Source: Treponema sp. (lineage in GTDB: Bacteria; Spirochaetota; Spirochaetia; Treponematales; Breznakiellaceae). From it: a stretch of 16,963 nt of DNA. The position numbers and the translations under genes are program-made. How positions within the stretch are numbered: position 1 is the stretch's first letter; each line of letters begins with the position of its first letter. Of the stretch, positions 1-7,200 are shown piece by piece. Below the pieces are notes generated by a model that was not told where the DNA came from, searched no databases, and worked only from the letters and a program-made list of their open reading frames with translations. The DNA lies in the NCBI GenBank assembly GCA_031264395.1, contig JAISEB010000197.1:1-16963 (forward strand). Direction: 5' to 3'.

Positions 1-9
1 GAGAGGGCA

Positions 10-15
10 TATAAT
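10..15 (+). promoter_or_regulatory. Candidate -10 box for the first binding-protein gene
   Basis: TATAAT, a perfect sigma-70 -10 hexamer, lies 45 bases before the start codon at 61. Transcription would begin near position 22 and give a leader of about 39 bases. The -35 box would fall just outside the left edge, so the promoter cannot be confirmed from this window. The leader also has a small dyad, GCTCA at 18-22 with TGAGC at 30-34, which could be a short hairpin or an operator half. Confidence 0.5.
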
Positions 16-60
16 GTGCTCATCGCTTTTGAGCGTAAAAAATCTTTCGGGAGGCAAAAC

Positions 61-1344
61 ATGACGAAAAAGATTATGTTTGGCGCAATGTTGTTGATTG
101 TTGCGGGTCTTTTGTTCGCGGGTCCCGGCCAGCAGGGCGGATCGGGCGGCAAAAAGGTCATTGAATTCTGGCATATCCAGAACATCGGCGAGATTACTGC
201 CATTATCGAAAACGCGGTTAAACGGTTTGAGGCGGCCAATCCTGATTACAGGGTGAACATAACGATTACGGCCAACGACGCCTACAAACAGAAGATCGCT
301 GTGGCGGTAGCTTCCCAGCAGTTGCCGGACGTGTTTATTTCCTGGACGGGCGGGACTACCAACGAGTATATCAAGGCGGGCCTTCTTGCCGATATGACTT
401 CTTATTTTAACAAGGATAACTACAAGGACAAATTCCTTGAGGCGGGTATCGCGCAGGCCACCGTTAACGGCAAAATTTACGGCGTGCCGGTTGAAAACGC
501 CGCCATTGAAGGCGTCTTTTACAACAAGGATCTGTTCGCAAAATACAACATCAGGGTGCCTTCGACCATCAGGGAACTTGAAGCCGCCTGTGATACCCTT
601 AAACAGAACGGAATCATCCCGTTTAGCCTTGCCAACAAAACCCAGTGGACGGGCCTGATGTATTATCAGGTGCTTCCCACGAGGCACGGCGGGTTACAGC
701 CCATGGCAAAGGCGCTGGACGGAAGCGGTTCCTTTGAAGATCCCGCTTTTGTCTGGGCGGGCCAGAAGATCCAGGAATGGGTAAAGAAAGGTTATTTTAA
801 TGACGGCTTTAACGGGCTGGATGAAGATTCGGGCCAGTCCCGCACTTTCCTCTATACCGAACAGGCCGCCATGCAGGTGCAGGGCAGCTGGTTTGTTGGA
901 AATGTCGGCGCCGAGAATCCCGATTTCCTCAAGAAAGTCGGGTTCTTTAATTTCCCCGGCGATGAAACCGGCTCGGGAAATGCAAAAACGGTAACCGGCA
1001 CTATAGGCGATAATTTTTATCATATTTCCAGCAAATGCCAGTATCCCGAAGCGGCTTTTGAGATGCTCAAATACCTCCTGGACGATCAGTCCGTAAGGGA
1101 ACGCGTCGCACTGGGCCGGATTCCGCCGGTAAAAAACATTACCATTACCGATCCGCTGGTAAAGCAGGTTTTCGACGCGATTCAGGCCGCGCCCGACATT
1201 CAGTTCTGGTATGATCAGTCGCTTACAAATGAAGTGGCCGAGGAACTCAAGGTTGCTTCCCAGGAAGTCTTTGGTCTTACCCTGACGCCCCAGGATATGA
1301 TGAAGCGGGTACAGCAGGCGCAGACCACCGCGCTGAGGAAGTAA
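61..1344 (+). CDS. ABC transporter extracellular sugar-binding protein (family 1), importer 1
   Basis: Periplasmic solute-binding protein of 427 residues that would capture a sugar or oligosaccharide and deliver it to the two permeases downstream. It looks like a CUT1 family-1 binding protein: about 400 residues, an N-terminal export signal, an early VIEFWHIQN strand, and a mature domain with many aromatic residues. I chose ATG 61 because GGGAGG at 50-55 is well placed; an upstream in-frame start at 16 lacks such a site and would spoil the signal peptide. The signal (MTKK, then a hydrophobic stretch to about residue 20) ends in LLFAGPGQQ with no cysteine, so it looks like a type I signal rather than a lipoprotein signal, unlike the second binding protein here. 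Substrate is unknown. A terminator and a palindromic repeat separate it from the permeases, which fits higher expression of the binding protein. Confidence 0.9.
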   Translation: MTKKIMFGAMLLIVAGLLFAGPGQQGGSGGKKVIEFWHIQNIGEITAIIENAVKRFEAANPDYRVNITITANDAYKQKIAVAVASQQLPDVFISWTGGTTNEYIKAGLLADMTSYFNKDNYKDKFLEAGIAQATVNGKIYGVPVENAAIEGVFYNKDLFAKYNIRVPSTIRELEAACDTLKQNGIIPFSLANKTQWTGLMYYQVLPTRHGGLQPMAKALDGSGSFEDPAFVWAGQKIQEWVKKGYFNDGFNGLDEDSGQSRTFLYTEQAAMQVQGSWFVGNVGAENPDFLKKVGFFNFPGDETGSGNAKTVTGTIGDNFYHISSKCQYPEAAFEMLKYLLDDQSVRERVALGRIPPVKNITITDPLVKQVFDAIQAAPDIQFWYDQSLTNEVAEELKVASQEVFGLTLTPQDMMKRVQQAQTTALRK

Positions 1345-1361
1345 ACGGCAGACAAAAAAAC

Positions 1362-1394
1362 CGCGGGCCGGGCGAGTATCCGGCCTGCGTTTTT
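1362..1394 (+). terminator. Rho-independent terminator after binding protein 1
   Basis: A 10-bp stem, CGCGGGCCGG (1362-1371) with CCGGCCTGCG (1380-1389), one G-T pair, an 8-base loop, then TTTTT at 1390-1394. It begins 18 bases after the stop codon. Because the cognate permeases follow, it probably acts as a leaky terminator that sets the ratio of binding protein to permease. A run of seven A just before the stem could also make it work on the other strand. Confidence 0.8.
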
Positions 1395-1401
1395 AAGCGG
1401 A

Positions 1402-1433
1402 AGTTGTTCAATAACTCCGGTTATTGAACAACT
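1402..1433 (+). repeat. Dispersed palindromic repeat, copy 1 (TCCG loop)
   Basis: A perfect 14-bp inverted repeat: AGTTGTTCAATAAC (1402-1415), loop TCCG, GTTATTGAACAACT (1420-1433). As RNA this would be a c(UCCG)g hairpin, a member of the stable UNCG tetraloop class. The left flank GCGGA (1397-1401) is shared with other copies. The element ends 7 bases before the ribosome binding site (GGGGA, 1441-1445) of the first permease. No T-run follows, so it is not an ordinary terminator. Confidence 0.9.
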
Positions 1434-1449
1434 CCAATACGGGGATGTA

Positions 1450-2349
1450 ATGAGCGAAAAATCCTTACGGAAAGCCCGGCAGCGATCAATACGCATCGCC
1501 GCGTCTGTTTTTTTGTTTCCTTCTCTTTTGCTTCTTGCCGTGTTCGTTGTCTATCCAATCATTGATTCTTTTTCCATAAGCATGGTTCAGTGGAACGGCA
1601 TCAGTACCGTCAGAAAACCGGTCGGGCTTGAAAACTGGAAAGTCCTTGCCGTCGATCCGAGCTTCTGGGCCGCGTTTCGCAATAATCTTATTGTAATGTT
1701 CATTTCCCTTGCGACCCAGGGCGTGCTGGCAATATCGCTGGCGACTTTTCTTGATATAGTCGGCAAAAAGGGAGTTGTTTTCAAGGTAGTCTGGTTTTTG
1801 CCGTATCTGATTTCTTCGGTCGCCATAGGCATACTTTTCAAATTTGCCCTGGACGCGAATTTCGGTATATTTGCTTCCATATCGAAATTCTTTGGAGGCG
1901 GTACTGTCGATCTTTTGGGCAGACCAGAAAGAGCCCTGCTTGCCGTAATGGGCGTGGTAAGCTGGCAGTATACGCCTTTTTACATGATCCTCTATCTGGC
2001 GGCGTACGGGACCATTCCCGTGGAACTTTACGAAGCCGCCGCCATTGACGGGGCGACGCGGGGCCAGTACTTCTGGAAAATTTCCCTTCCCCTGCTGCGG
2101 CCCACTATTGTTTCCGGCGCTACGGTAAGCATTATAGGTTCCCTTAAATATTTCGATTTGGTGTACGTTATGACAGGCGGCGGCCCCGGCGTTGCGACGG
2201 AGCTTATGGCGACGATGATGTACAAGACATCGTTTGTCAAACAGAATTTCGGCTACGGGGCCGCGGTGGCGGGCGGCATGTTCATACTGATTACCCTGGT
2301 GGCCCTGCTTGTTGTATTTACCCTGAATAGAAAGGCGGCGGAAGCGTGA
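1450..2349 (+). CDS. ABC sugar permease, MalF/UgpA-like, importer 1
   Basis: Integral membrane permease subunit of 299 residues, forming a channel heterodimer with the next gene product. The first hydrophobic segment is at about residues 17-40 (FLFPSLLLLAVFVVYPIIDS), and about six segments are visible. The cytoplasmic EAA loop that contacts the ATPase is clear at residues 195-201 (EAAAIDG), continuing FWKISLPLLRP, which is diagnostic for binding-protein-dependent permeases. The length fits the MalF/UgpA-type subunits that lack the long MalF periplasmic insertion. Start ATG 1450 follows GGGGA at 1441-1445. The stop overlaps the next start by 4 bases, implying translational coupling. Substrate cannot be read from the sequence. 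Confidence 0.93.
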   Translation: MSEKSLRKARQRSIRIAASVFLFPSLLLLAVFVVYPIIDSFSISMVQWNGISTVRKPVGLENWKVLAVDPSFWAAFRNNLIVMFISLATQGVLAISLATFLDIVGKKGVVFKVVWFLPYLISSVAIGILFKFALDANFGIFASISKFFGGGTVDLLGRPERALLAVMGVVSWQYTPFYMILYLAAYGTIPVELYEAAAIDGATRGQYFWKISLPLLRPTIVSGATVSIIGSLKYFDLVYVMTGGGPGVATELMATMMYKTSFVKQNFGYGAAVAGGMFILITLVALLVVFTLNRKAAEA

Positions 2350-3182
2350 AGAAAAAAAGACGTATATCGGCGTGGTGGGGTCTGGCGTTTTTTTTCGCTT
2401 TTATATGGCTCCTTATCACCGGCCTTCCTTTTTATTATTTGATTATAACTTCCTTTAAGACGCTTGGCGAATTTTTAAGCGGCAATTTGTTCAGGCTGCC
2501 GGGGACCTGGCAGTTCAGCAATTATGTTCAGGTATTCAAGGGCGGTTTCCTCCAGTACCTCTATAACAGCGTAACGCTGATTATTATTGCCCTTACACTG
2601 CTTCTCCTTTTAAGCGCTTTTTCCGCTTATCCTCTGGCCCGGATGAAATTCAGGCTTAACAGGCCAATCTTCAGCCTCGTGGTAGCCGCCATGTCCGTGC
2701 CCATTCACATTACCCTTATTCCCCTTTTTATAATGGCGATAAGAACCAATGCCTACGATACCCGCTGGGCGCTTGTCGGGCCAAACATCGCCTTTAACCT
2801 TCCCATGTCAATTTTTATTCTTACCGCCTTTATGCAGGGAATTCCCAGGGAGCTGGAAGAGGCCGCGGAAATAGACGGATGCGGCAAGTTTTCCACGTTT
2901 TTCAGGATCATTTTTCCCCTTTCGACATCGGGGCTGGCTACGCTGGGAATCTACAACGGCGTGGTTATCTGGAACGAATTCAGTTTTGCGATGGTGCTTA
3001 CGCAGTCAATGAGGAGCCGTACCCTGCCCCTGGCGGTTTGGGCGTATCAGGGCCAGTATTCAAGCAACATTCCGGTAATCATGGCCGTTCTTGCCCTTTC
3101 ATCCCTGCCTGTCATCCTTCTGTACATCTTTGGACAGGACAAACTGGTTAAGGGAATGATGGCCGGCGCCGTAAAGGGATAA
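2346..3182 (+). CDS. ABC sugar permease, MalG/UgpE-like, importer 1
   Basis: Second permease subunit, 278 residues, with a GTG start at 2346 inside the shared GTGA overlap with the upstream stop. The EAA loop is at residues 172-178 (EAAEIDG), followed by FFRIIFPLSTSGL. The C terminus GMMAGAVKG resembles that of the MalG-type subunit of importer 2 (GMMSGAIKG), as expected for the family. The N terminus is a short basic stretch (KKKRR) followed by a hydrophobic segment, consistent with a cytoplasmic N terminus. No convincing terminator follows: the 113-base gap holds a GCTTCT/AGAAGC dyad and a palindromic repeat, so some readthrough into the purine permease is possible. Confidence 0.93.
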   Translation: MKKKRRISAWWGLAFFFAFIWLLITGLPFYYLIITSFKTLGEFLSGNLFRLPGTWQFSNYVQVFKGGFLQYLYNSVTLIIIALTLLLLLSAFSAYPLARMKFRLNRPIFSLVVAAMSVPIHITLIPLFIMAIRTNAYDTRWALVGPNIAFNLPMSIFILTAFMQGIPRELEEAAEIDGCGKFSTFFRIIFPLSTSGLATLGIYNGVVIWNEFSFAMVLTQSMRSRTLPLAVWAYQGQYSSNIPVIMAVLALSSLPVILLYIFGQDKLVKGMMAGAVKG

Positions 3183-3227
3183 TCCGGGGGCTTGCCCGCT
3201 GCTTCTGTTTTGAAACGGATTCTGTAG

Positions 3228-3261
3228 AAGCTGTTCAATAACTTCAGTTACTGAATGACTT
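3228..3261 (-). repeat. Dispersed palindromic repeat, copy 2 (reverse orientation, TGAA loop)
   Basis: An imperfect copy of the same palindrome. On the - strand it reads CGGAAG, then TCATTCAGTAAC, loop TGAA, GTTATTGAACAGC. On that strand both the left flank CGGAAG and the loop TGAA match the copy at 16452, so this copy is inserted in the opposite orientation. The stem has two mismatches and two G-T pairs. It ends 21 bases before the ribosome binding site of the purine permease. A second dyad, GCTTCT (3201-3206) with AGAAGC (3226-3231), overlaps its first bases. Confidence 0.75.
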
Positions 3262-3295
3262 CCGTTTGTTATCTATCACAATAAGGGAGAAAATC

Positions 3296-4606
3296 GTGGA
3301 AAAACTTTTCAGGCTTCAGGAACATGGCACGACGGTGCGCAAGGAGATCTTTGCGGGCGTTACTACCTTCCTGACCATGGCGTACATTCTGGCGGTCAAC
3401 CCGGACATGCTGAGCAAAACCGGCATGAGTTCCGGCGGGGTCTTTACCGCCACGGTGCTCTCGTCGGCCATTGCCACACTGGTCATGGCCTTCACGGCGA
3501 ACCTGCCTGTCGCGCTGGCCCCCGGCATGGGGCTTAACGCCTACTTCACCTATTCGGTTGTCATGGGAATGGGTTATTCCTGGCAGCTTGCCCTGACGGC
3601 GGTATTCCTTGAAGGAATAGTTTTTATTGTTCTTTCTCTTGTTAATGTACGGGAGGCGATAATCAAGGCGATTCCGGCAAACCTGAAAAAGGCGGTGGCG
3701 GTGGGCATTGGCCTTTTTATCGCCCTAATCGGGATGACAAATTCCGGCGTCGTAACAGGCGGCGGGGGAACCATAGTCGCTCTGGGCGCTCTGGTAGAAG
3801 GGGAGTCTGTTCTTCACGCTACTCCCGCCCTTCTTGCCCTTATCGGCCTTGTGATCATCATTGTTCTTCATTCCCTCAGGATTCCCGGCGCCATACTTAT
3901 AGGGATTCTCGTGACAACGGTTATCGGCGTTCCCCTTGGGATAACGCAGATCCCGCGGTCTTTTTCTCCCGTGAGCTTCCCCGAGGCCCCGCTTTTTTGG
4001 CGGTTTGAATTCAACAATCTTTTGACCTTTAAATTCTTTACCGTGTTTTTTACCTTCCTTTTTGTCGATATTTTCGATACTGTCGGGACCCTTGTAGGCG
4101 TAACAACCCAGGCGGGCCTTATCAACAAGAAGGGGGAAATTCCCAGGGTCAAGCAGGCGCTTCTTTCCGACGCCGTCGGGACCGTGGCCGGCGCGGTTCT
4201 TGGTACGTCCACCGTTACGAGCTATGTGGAAAGCACGGCCGGTGTTGCCGCCGGAGGCCGCACCGGGCTTACCTCCGTTTCGACAGCCATTCTCTTCATC
4301 ATTGCCCTGTTTCTTTCGCCCGTCTTCCTGCTCATTCCCGGCGCCGCGGCCGCTCCCGCGCTGATCTTTGTGGGTTTCCTCATGATGAAGGCCGTTACGG
4401 GCATTGATTTTTCCGATCCTACCGAAGGCATTCCGGCGTTTCTGACCATCATCATGATGCCTTTTGCCTACAGCATAGCGGAAGGAATTGTCTATGGGGT
4501 TCTTTCCTATGTGATCCTCAAGGTGGTAACGGCAAAATTGAAAGACATTCCCGTTGTTACCTGGGTGCTTTTTGTGATCTTTGCACTGCGGTTTTTTATT
4601 AAATAG
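3296..4606 (+). CDS. Purine (adenine/guanine/hypoxanthine) permease, AzgA/PbuG type
   Basis: Inner-membrane purine-base importer of 436 residues, an ion-coupled carrier of the AzgA/PbuG group (COG2252) within the nucleobase-ascorbate transporter superfamily. Group signatures are clear: EIFAGVTTFLTMAYILAVNP at residues 17-36, APGMGLNAYF from residue 75, DIFDTVGTLVGV in the middle, and SYVESTAGVAAGGRTGL. Roughly twelve or more hydrophobic segments are visible. I chose GTG 3296 because AAGGGAG at 3283-3289 is well placed; a TTG at 3266 opens the frame 10 codons earlier but has no such site and lies next to the palindromic repeat. Which purine it carries cannot be told. It is followed at once by a strong terminator. 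Its place between two sugar clusters is not explained by shared pathway. Confidence 0.92.
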   Translation: MEKLFRLQEHGTTVRKEIFAGVTTFLTMAYILAVNPDMLSKTGMSSGGVFTATVLSSAIATLVMAFTANLPVALAPGMGLNAYFTYSVVMGMGYSWQLALTAVFLEGIVFIVLSLVNVREAIIKAIPANLKKAVAVGIGLFIALIGMTNSGVVTGGGGTIVALGALVEGESVLHATPALLALIGLVIIIVLHSLRIPGAILIGILVTTVIGVPLGITQIPRSFSPVSFPEAPLFWRFEFNNLLTFKFFTVFFTFLFVDIFDTVGTLVGVTTQAGLINKKGEIPRVKQALLSDAVGTVAGAVLGTSTVTSYVESTAGVAAGGRTGLTSVSTAILFIIALFLSPVFLLIPGAAAAPALIFVGFLMMKAVTGIDFSDPTEGIPAFLTIIMMPFAYSIAEGIVYGVLSYVILKVVTAKLKDIPVVTWVLFVIFALRFFIK

Positions 4607-4618
4607 AGTGTTTTAAAA

Positions 4619-4651
4619 ACGGCCGGGCTTTGGACCCGGCCCGTATTTTTT
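4619..4651 (+). terminator. Rho-independent terminator after the purine permease
   Basis: GGCCGGG (4621-4627) pairs perfectly with CCCGGCC (4635-4641) around a 7-base loop. The stem can extend to AC/GT with one bulged base, and TATTTTTT follows (4644-4651). It ends 5 bases before the ribosome binding site of the next gene, so that gene needs readthrough or its own promoter. Confidence 0.85.
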
Positions 4652-4671
4652 ATCAAGAGAGGAATGGACAG

Positions 4672-5202
4672 ATGAAAGAAATGGTTACCATGTTTGCCGG
4701 ATACAACAAAGAGGCGAATCAGGCGCTTCTTGGTATTCTGAACAAGATGCCGGGCGAAGACAGGGAAAAGGCTCGCGGAAGCTACTACAAGAGCCTTTCC
4801 GGCATTGTCTCCCATATTCTGGGAGGCACGGTTTACATGCTGGGGATGTTAAAGGACGCCGTGGGCAAAAATGCCGCGGCGCAGAAAGCTCTGGCGGCTC
4901 TGGGAAAAGTGACGGTACCAAGCGGGAAGTTAACCGCGGACCAGTGGAAAAAACTCGCCGAAGACATAAAGACCGCCGACACCGCCTGTGTCAAATTCGT
5001 GTCGGCCCTTTCCGAAGCGGAACTCGGCGCGCCTGTCAAAACGGACTGGTACGGCGGGAAGCCCGCCACGGTTCCCCTTTACTTTATGCTCGGCCAGCTT
5101 ACCGCCCACGGGACCCATCACCGCGGGCAGGTTTCCCAGATCCTTGACAAGCTCAAGATAGACAACGACTGGTCGGGGATCAATGTCAAGCTCCTTCCCT
5201 AG
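4672..5202 (+). CDS. DinB-family (DinB/YfiT-like) putative metal-binding protein
   Basis: Small soluble protein of 176 residues with the four-helix DinB fold as judged from motifs: an N-terminal helix MVTMFAGYNKEANQALL, a central SHILGG with His48, and LTAHGTHHRGQVSQIL near the C terminus with His146 and His150. These three histidines match the metal triad of the family. DinB proteins include thiol-dependent transferases and hydrolases, but most have no known reaction, so no substrate is proposed. I chose ATG 4672, preceded by AGAGAGGA at 4656-4663. A TTG at 4630 would place the N terminus inside the terminator stem and is unlikely. It sits alone between two terminators, so it is likely its own transcription unit or fed by readthrough. 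Confidence 0.85.
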   Translation: MKEMVTMFAGYNKEANQALLGILNKMPGEDREKARGSYYKSLSGIVSHILGGTVYMLGMLKDAVGKNAAAQKALAALGKVTVPSGKLTADQWKKLAEDIKTADTACVKFVSALSEAELGAPVKTDWYGGKPATVPLYFMLGQLTAHGTHHRGQVSQILDKLKIDNDWSGINVKLLP

Positions 5203-5238
5203 AGCGAAAGGTTTTTGACGCGTTTTTTACGCGATTCG

Positions 5239-5270
5239 GGGCAGGGACAGTGATCCTTGCCCTTTTTCTT
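5239..5270 (+). terminator. Rho-independent terminator after the DinB-family gene
   Basis: GGGCAGGGA (5239-5247) pairs with TCCTTGCCC (5254-5262), nine pairs with one G-T, a 6-base loop, then TTTTTCTTT. A smaller dyad, CGCGT (5219-5223) with ACGCG (5229-5233) around a T-rich loop, lies just before it. Confidence 0.8.
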
Positions 5271-5280
5271 TGCCGCGCAA

Positions 5281-5317
5281 GCGGACATTGTTCAATAACT
5301 CCGGTTGTTGAACAACT
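5281..5317 (+). repeat. Dispersed palindromic repeat, copy 3 (TCCG loop)
   Basis: TTGTTCAATAAC (5288-5299), loop TCCG, GTTGTTGAACAA (5304-5315): 12 pairs with one G-T. The left flank GCGGA (5281-5285) and the right flank CTCTATT (5316-5322) are shared with the copy at 16452. A T-run follows (5321-5326), so this copy could also act as a terminator. It ends 13-15 bases before the thuA-like ribosome binding site (GAGGGG, 5330-5335). Confidence 0.85.
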
Positions 5318-5340
5318 CTATTTTTTAACGAGGGGTTGTC

Positions 5341-6066
5341 ATGAAAAAGAAAGCGTTGATTCTTTCGGGCGGGTGGGACGGCCACGAGCCTAAATTGATT
5401 TCGGCCCGGTTTAAGGCCTTCCTTGAACAGGAAGACTTTGAGGTTTCCGTATCGGAGACGACGGACGTGCTTCAGGATCTTGCGCTGCTTAAGGCGCAGG
5501 ATCTTTTTATCCCCGTGTGGACCATGGGGCCTGAGCTGCCGAAGCCTTTTTTTGAAACGGTTGCCGAAGCGGTAGGAAACGGGACCGGGCTTGCCGGATG
5601 CCACGGGGGCATGTGCGATGCCTTTCGCGCCAATGTGCTCTGGCAGTTCATGACGGGCGCCAACTGGGTGGCCCATCCCGGCTGCGACGGCGTCAAATAC
5701 CGGGTGAATATTACAAGCAAGTCAAATCCCCTTACCGAAGGGATAGGTGATTTTGACGTGTCGTCGGAGCAGTACTATCTCCATGTTGATCCCGCCAACG
5801 AAGTGCTTGCCACCACGAGATTCCCTGTTGTCAAATGGTATCATTCGGCAAACGGCGAAGTGGACGTTCCCCAGGTATGGACGCGCAAATGGGGACACGG
5901 GCGGGTCTTCTACAACGCGCTGGGCCATCACAACGATGTATTTGATATTCCCGAAGCGTGGGAGCTGATGAAGCGGGGCCTCTTGTGGGCCGCCTCCGGC
6001 AGGCGCATTGCCGCCGAAAAGGGGCTTTCCGCGGATCAGTGGAAAAACAGCGTCGGCATGTACTAA
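5341..6066 (+). CDS. ThuA-domain protein (trehalose-utilisation type)
   Basis: Cytoplasmic protein of 241 residues; no signal peptide. It has the ThuA fold, related to class I glutamine amidotransferases: ALILSGGWDGHEP at residues 5-17, GLAGCHGGMCDAF at 83-95, SEQYYLHVDP at 142-151, and PQVWTRKWGHGRVFYNALGHH at the C-terminal end. ThuA was named from a trehalose and sucrose utilisation operon; its reaction is not firmly established, and family members often sit beside Gfo/Idh oxidoreductases and TIM-barrel isomerases, as here. Start ATG 5341 follows GAGGGG at 5330-5335. It is probably co-transcribed with the oxidoreductase 27 bases downstream. A 15-base tandem duplication repeats its last codons and stop. 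Confidence 0.88.
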   Translation: MKKKALILSGGWDGHEPKLISARFKAFLEQEDFEVSVSETTDVLQDLALLKAQDLFIPVWTMGPELPKPFFETVAEAVGNGTGLAGCHGGMCDAFRANVLWQFMTGANWVAHPGCDGVKYRVNITSKSNPLTEGIGDFDVSSEQYYLHVDPANEVLATTRFPVVKWYHSANGEVDVPQVWTRKWGHGRVFYNALGHHNDVFDIPEAWELMKRGLLWAASGRRIAAEKGLSADQWKNSVGMY

Positions 6067-6081
6067 GCCGGCATGTACTAA
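6054..6081 (+). repeat. 15-base tandem duplication at the ThuA stop codon
   Basis: CGGCATGTACTAA occurs at 6054-6066 and again at 6069-6081, period 15. The copy is in frame, so the second unit repeats GMY and a second TAA just after the real stop. It looks like recent slippage and adds a back-up stop codon. The second copy ends at the base before the next ribosome binding site. Confidence 0.85.
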
Positions 6082-6093
6082 ATGGAGGAAATC

Positions 6094-7200
6094 ATGAACA
6101 AGCTTCGCATAGGCATCATAGGCGCGGGAAACATAAGCGGCATTTACCTTGAAAATTTGAGCGTTATGTTCGGCGGGCGCGTTACGCTGGCCGGCATTAC
6201 CGATCAGATAGAAGACAGGGCGGCGAAGGCCGCCGGGGAATACCACATACGCCATTTCAAAAACACCGCCGAGATTCTTGAAAGCGGCGATGTCGACATC
6301 ATTCTTAATATTACCCAGCCCCTCAAACACTACGAGGTTGCCATGGCGGCGATAAAGGCGGGCAAGCATGTGTACAATGAAAAGCCGCTTTGTGTAAACC
6401 GCGAAGAGGCGGAAGAGGCGCTTGCCGCCGCCGCGAAAAAAAATGTCCGCATAGGGGGCGCTCCCGACACCTTCCTCGGGGCCGGCATACAGACCTGCCG
6501 CAAGCTCATCGACGACGGCTGGATAGGCCGGCCCGTCGCGGCAAGCGCCTTTATCATGAACCACGGCCACGAACATTGGCATCCGGACCCCGAATTCTAC
6601 TACAAGAAAGGGGCCGGCCCCATGTTCGACATGGGCCCCTATTATCTTACCTGTCTTGTGAACCTTATAGGGCCTGTTGTCCGTGTGTCGGGTTCCGCGC
6701 AGACGGGGCAGAAGGAACGGGTTGTTTTAAGCGAACCCCGCAGGGGAGAGGTCATCAAGGTGGATGTGCCGACCCATATCGCCGGTGTGCTCGATTTTGA
6801 GAACGGCGCGGTGGGAACCATCGTCGCCAGTTTCGATGTGTATTCCCATACGCTTCCCTTTGTTGAAATTTACGGAACCGAAGGAACCCTCCGCGTGCCC
6901 GATCCCAATACCTTCGGCGGTCCCGTCTTTGTAAGGCGCCTGCGGGCGGAAGACTGGTCCGAAGTGCCGCTGCTGGGGGACTTCCCCGATAACAGCCGGG
7001 GTCTTGGAATTACCGACATGGCGGAAGCCATAGCCGAAAACCGTCCCCACCGGGCTTCGGGAGAACTTGCCTTTCATGTGCTTGACATTATGCACGGCAT
7101 ACACGAGGCGTCTGCATCGGGCGCGTATTACAAAGTAAAAAGTTCCTGCTCAAGGCCCGCCCCGTTGCAGGCGGGCTGTTCCCGCGGAGGGCGGGACTAG
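6094..7200 (+). CDS. Gfo/Idh/MocA-family NAD(P)-dependent oxidoreductase
   Basis: Cytoplasmic dehydrogenase of 368 residues, expected to oxidise or reduce a sugar, inositol or sugar derivative with NAD(P). The Rossmann motif is IGIIGAGNISG at residues 6-16. The catalytic EKP is at 96-98 (NEKPLC). The second domain carries GAGPMFDMGPYYLTCLVNLIG around 173-193, where the usual histidine after D179 (DxGxH) is replaced by tyrosine (Y183), as in some subgroups. I chose ATG 6094, with GGAGG at 6084-6088; an ATG at 6082 overlaps that site. It follows the ThuA gene closely and likely shares its mRNA and pathway. Its stop overlaps the stop of the convergent response regulator within CTAG (7197-7200). 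Exact substrate unknown. Confidence 0.9.
   Translation: MNKLRIGIIGAGNISGIYLENLSVMFGGRVTLAGITDQIEDRAAKAAGEYHIRHFKNTAEILESGDVDIILNITQPLKHYEVAMAAIKAGKHVYNEKPLCVNREEAEEALAAAAKKNVRIGGAPDTFLGAGIQTCRKLIDDGWIGRPVAASAFIMNHGHEHWHPDPEFYYKKGAGPMFDMGPYYLTCLVNLIGPVVRVSGSAQTGQKERVVLSEPRRGEVIKVDVPTHIAGVLDFENGAVGTIVASFDVYSHTLPFVEIYGTEGTLRVPDPNTFGGPVFVRRLRAEDWSEVPLLGDFPDNSRGLGITDMAEAIAENRPHRASGELAFHVLDIMHGIHEASASGAYYKVKSSCSRPAPLQAGCSRGGRD

Noticed and set aside
3266..3295. Earlier TTG start for the purine permease
   Set aside because: It has no ribosome binding site and lies against the palindromic repeat; GTG 3296 has AAGGGAG at the right distance, and the family's conserved region starts shortly after it.
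4630..4671. Earlier TTG start for the DinB-family gene
   Set aside because: It would put the first codons in the terminator stem of the previous gene and has no ribosome binding site; ATG 4672 has a good one.
5722..6582. A 286-codon open frame on the - strand across the ThuA/oxidoreductase junction
   Set aside because: It crosses two well-supported genes, has no family motif, and is the kind of shadow that codon bias produces.
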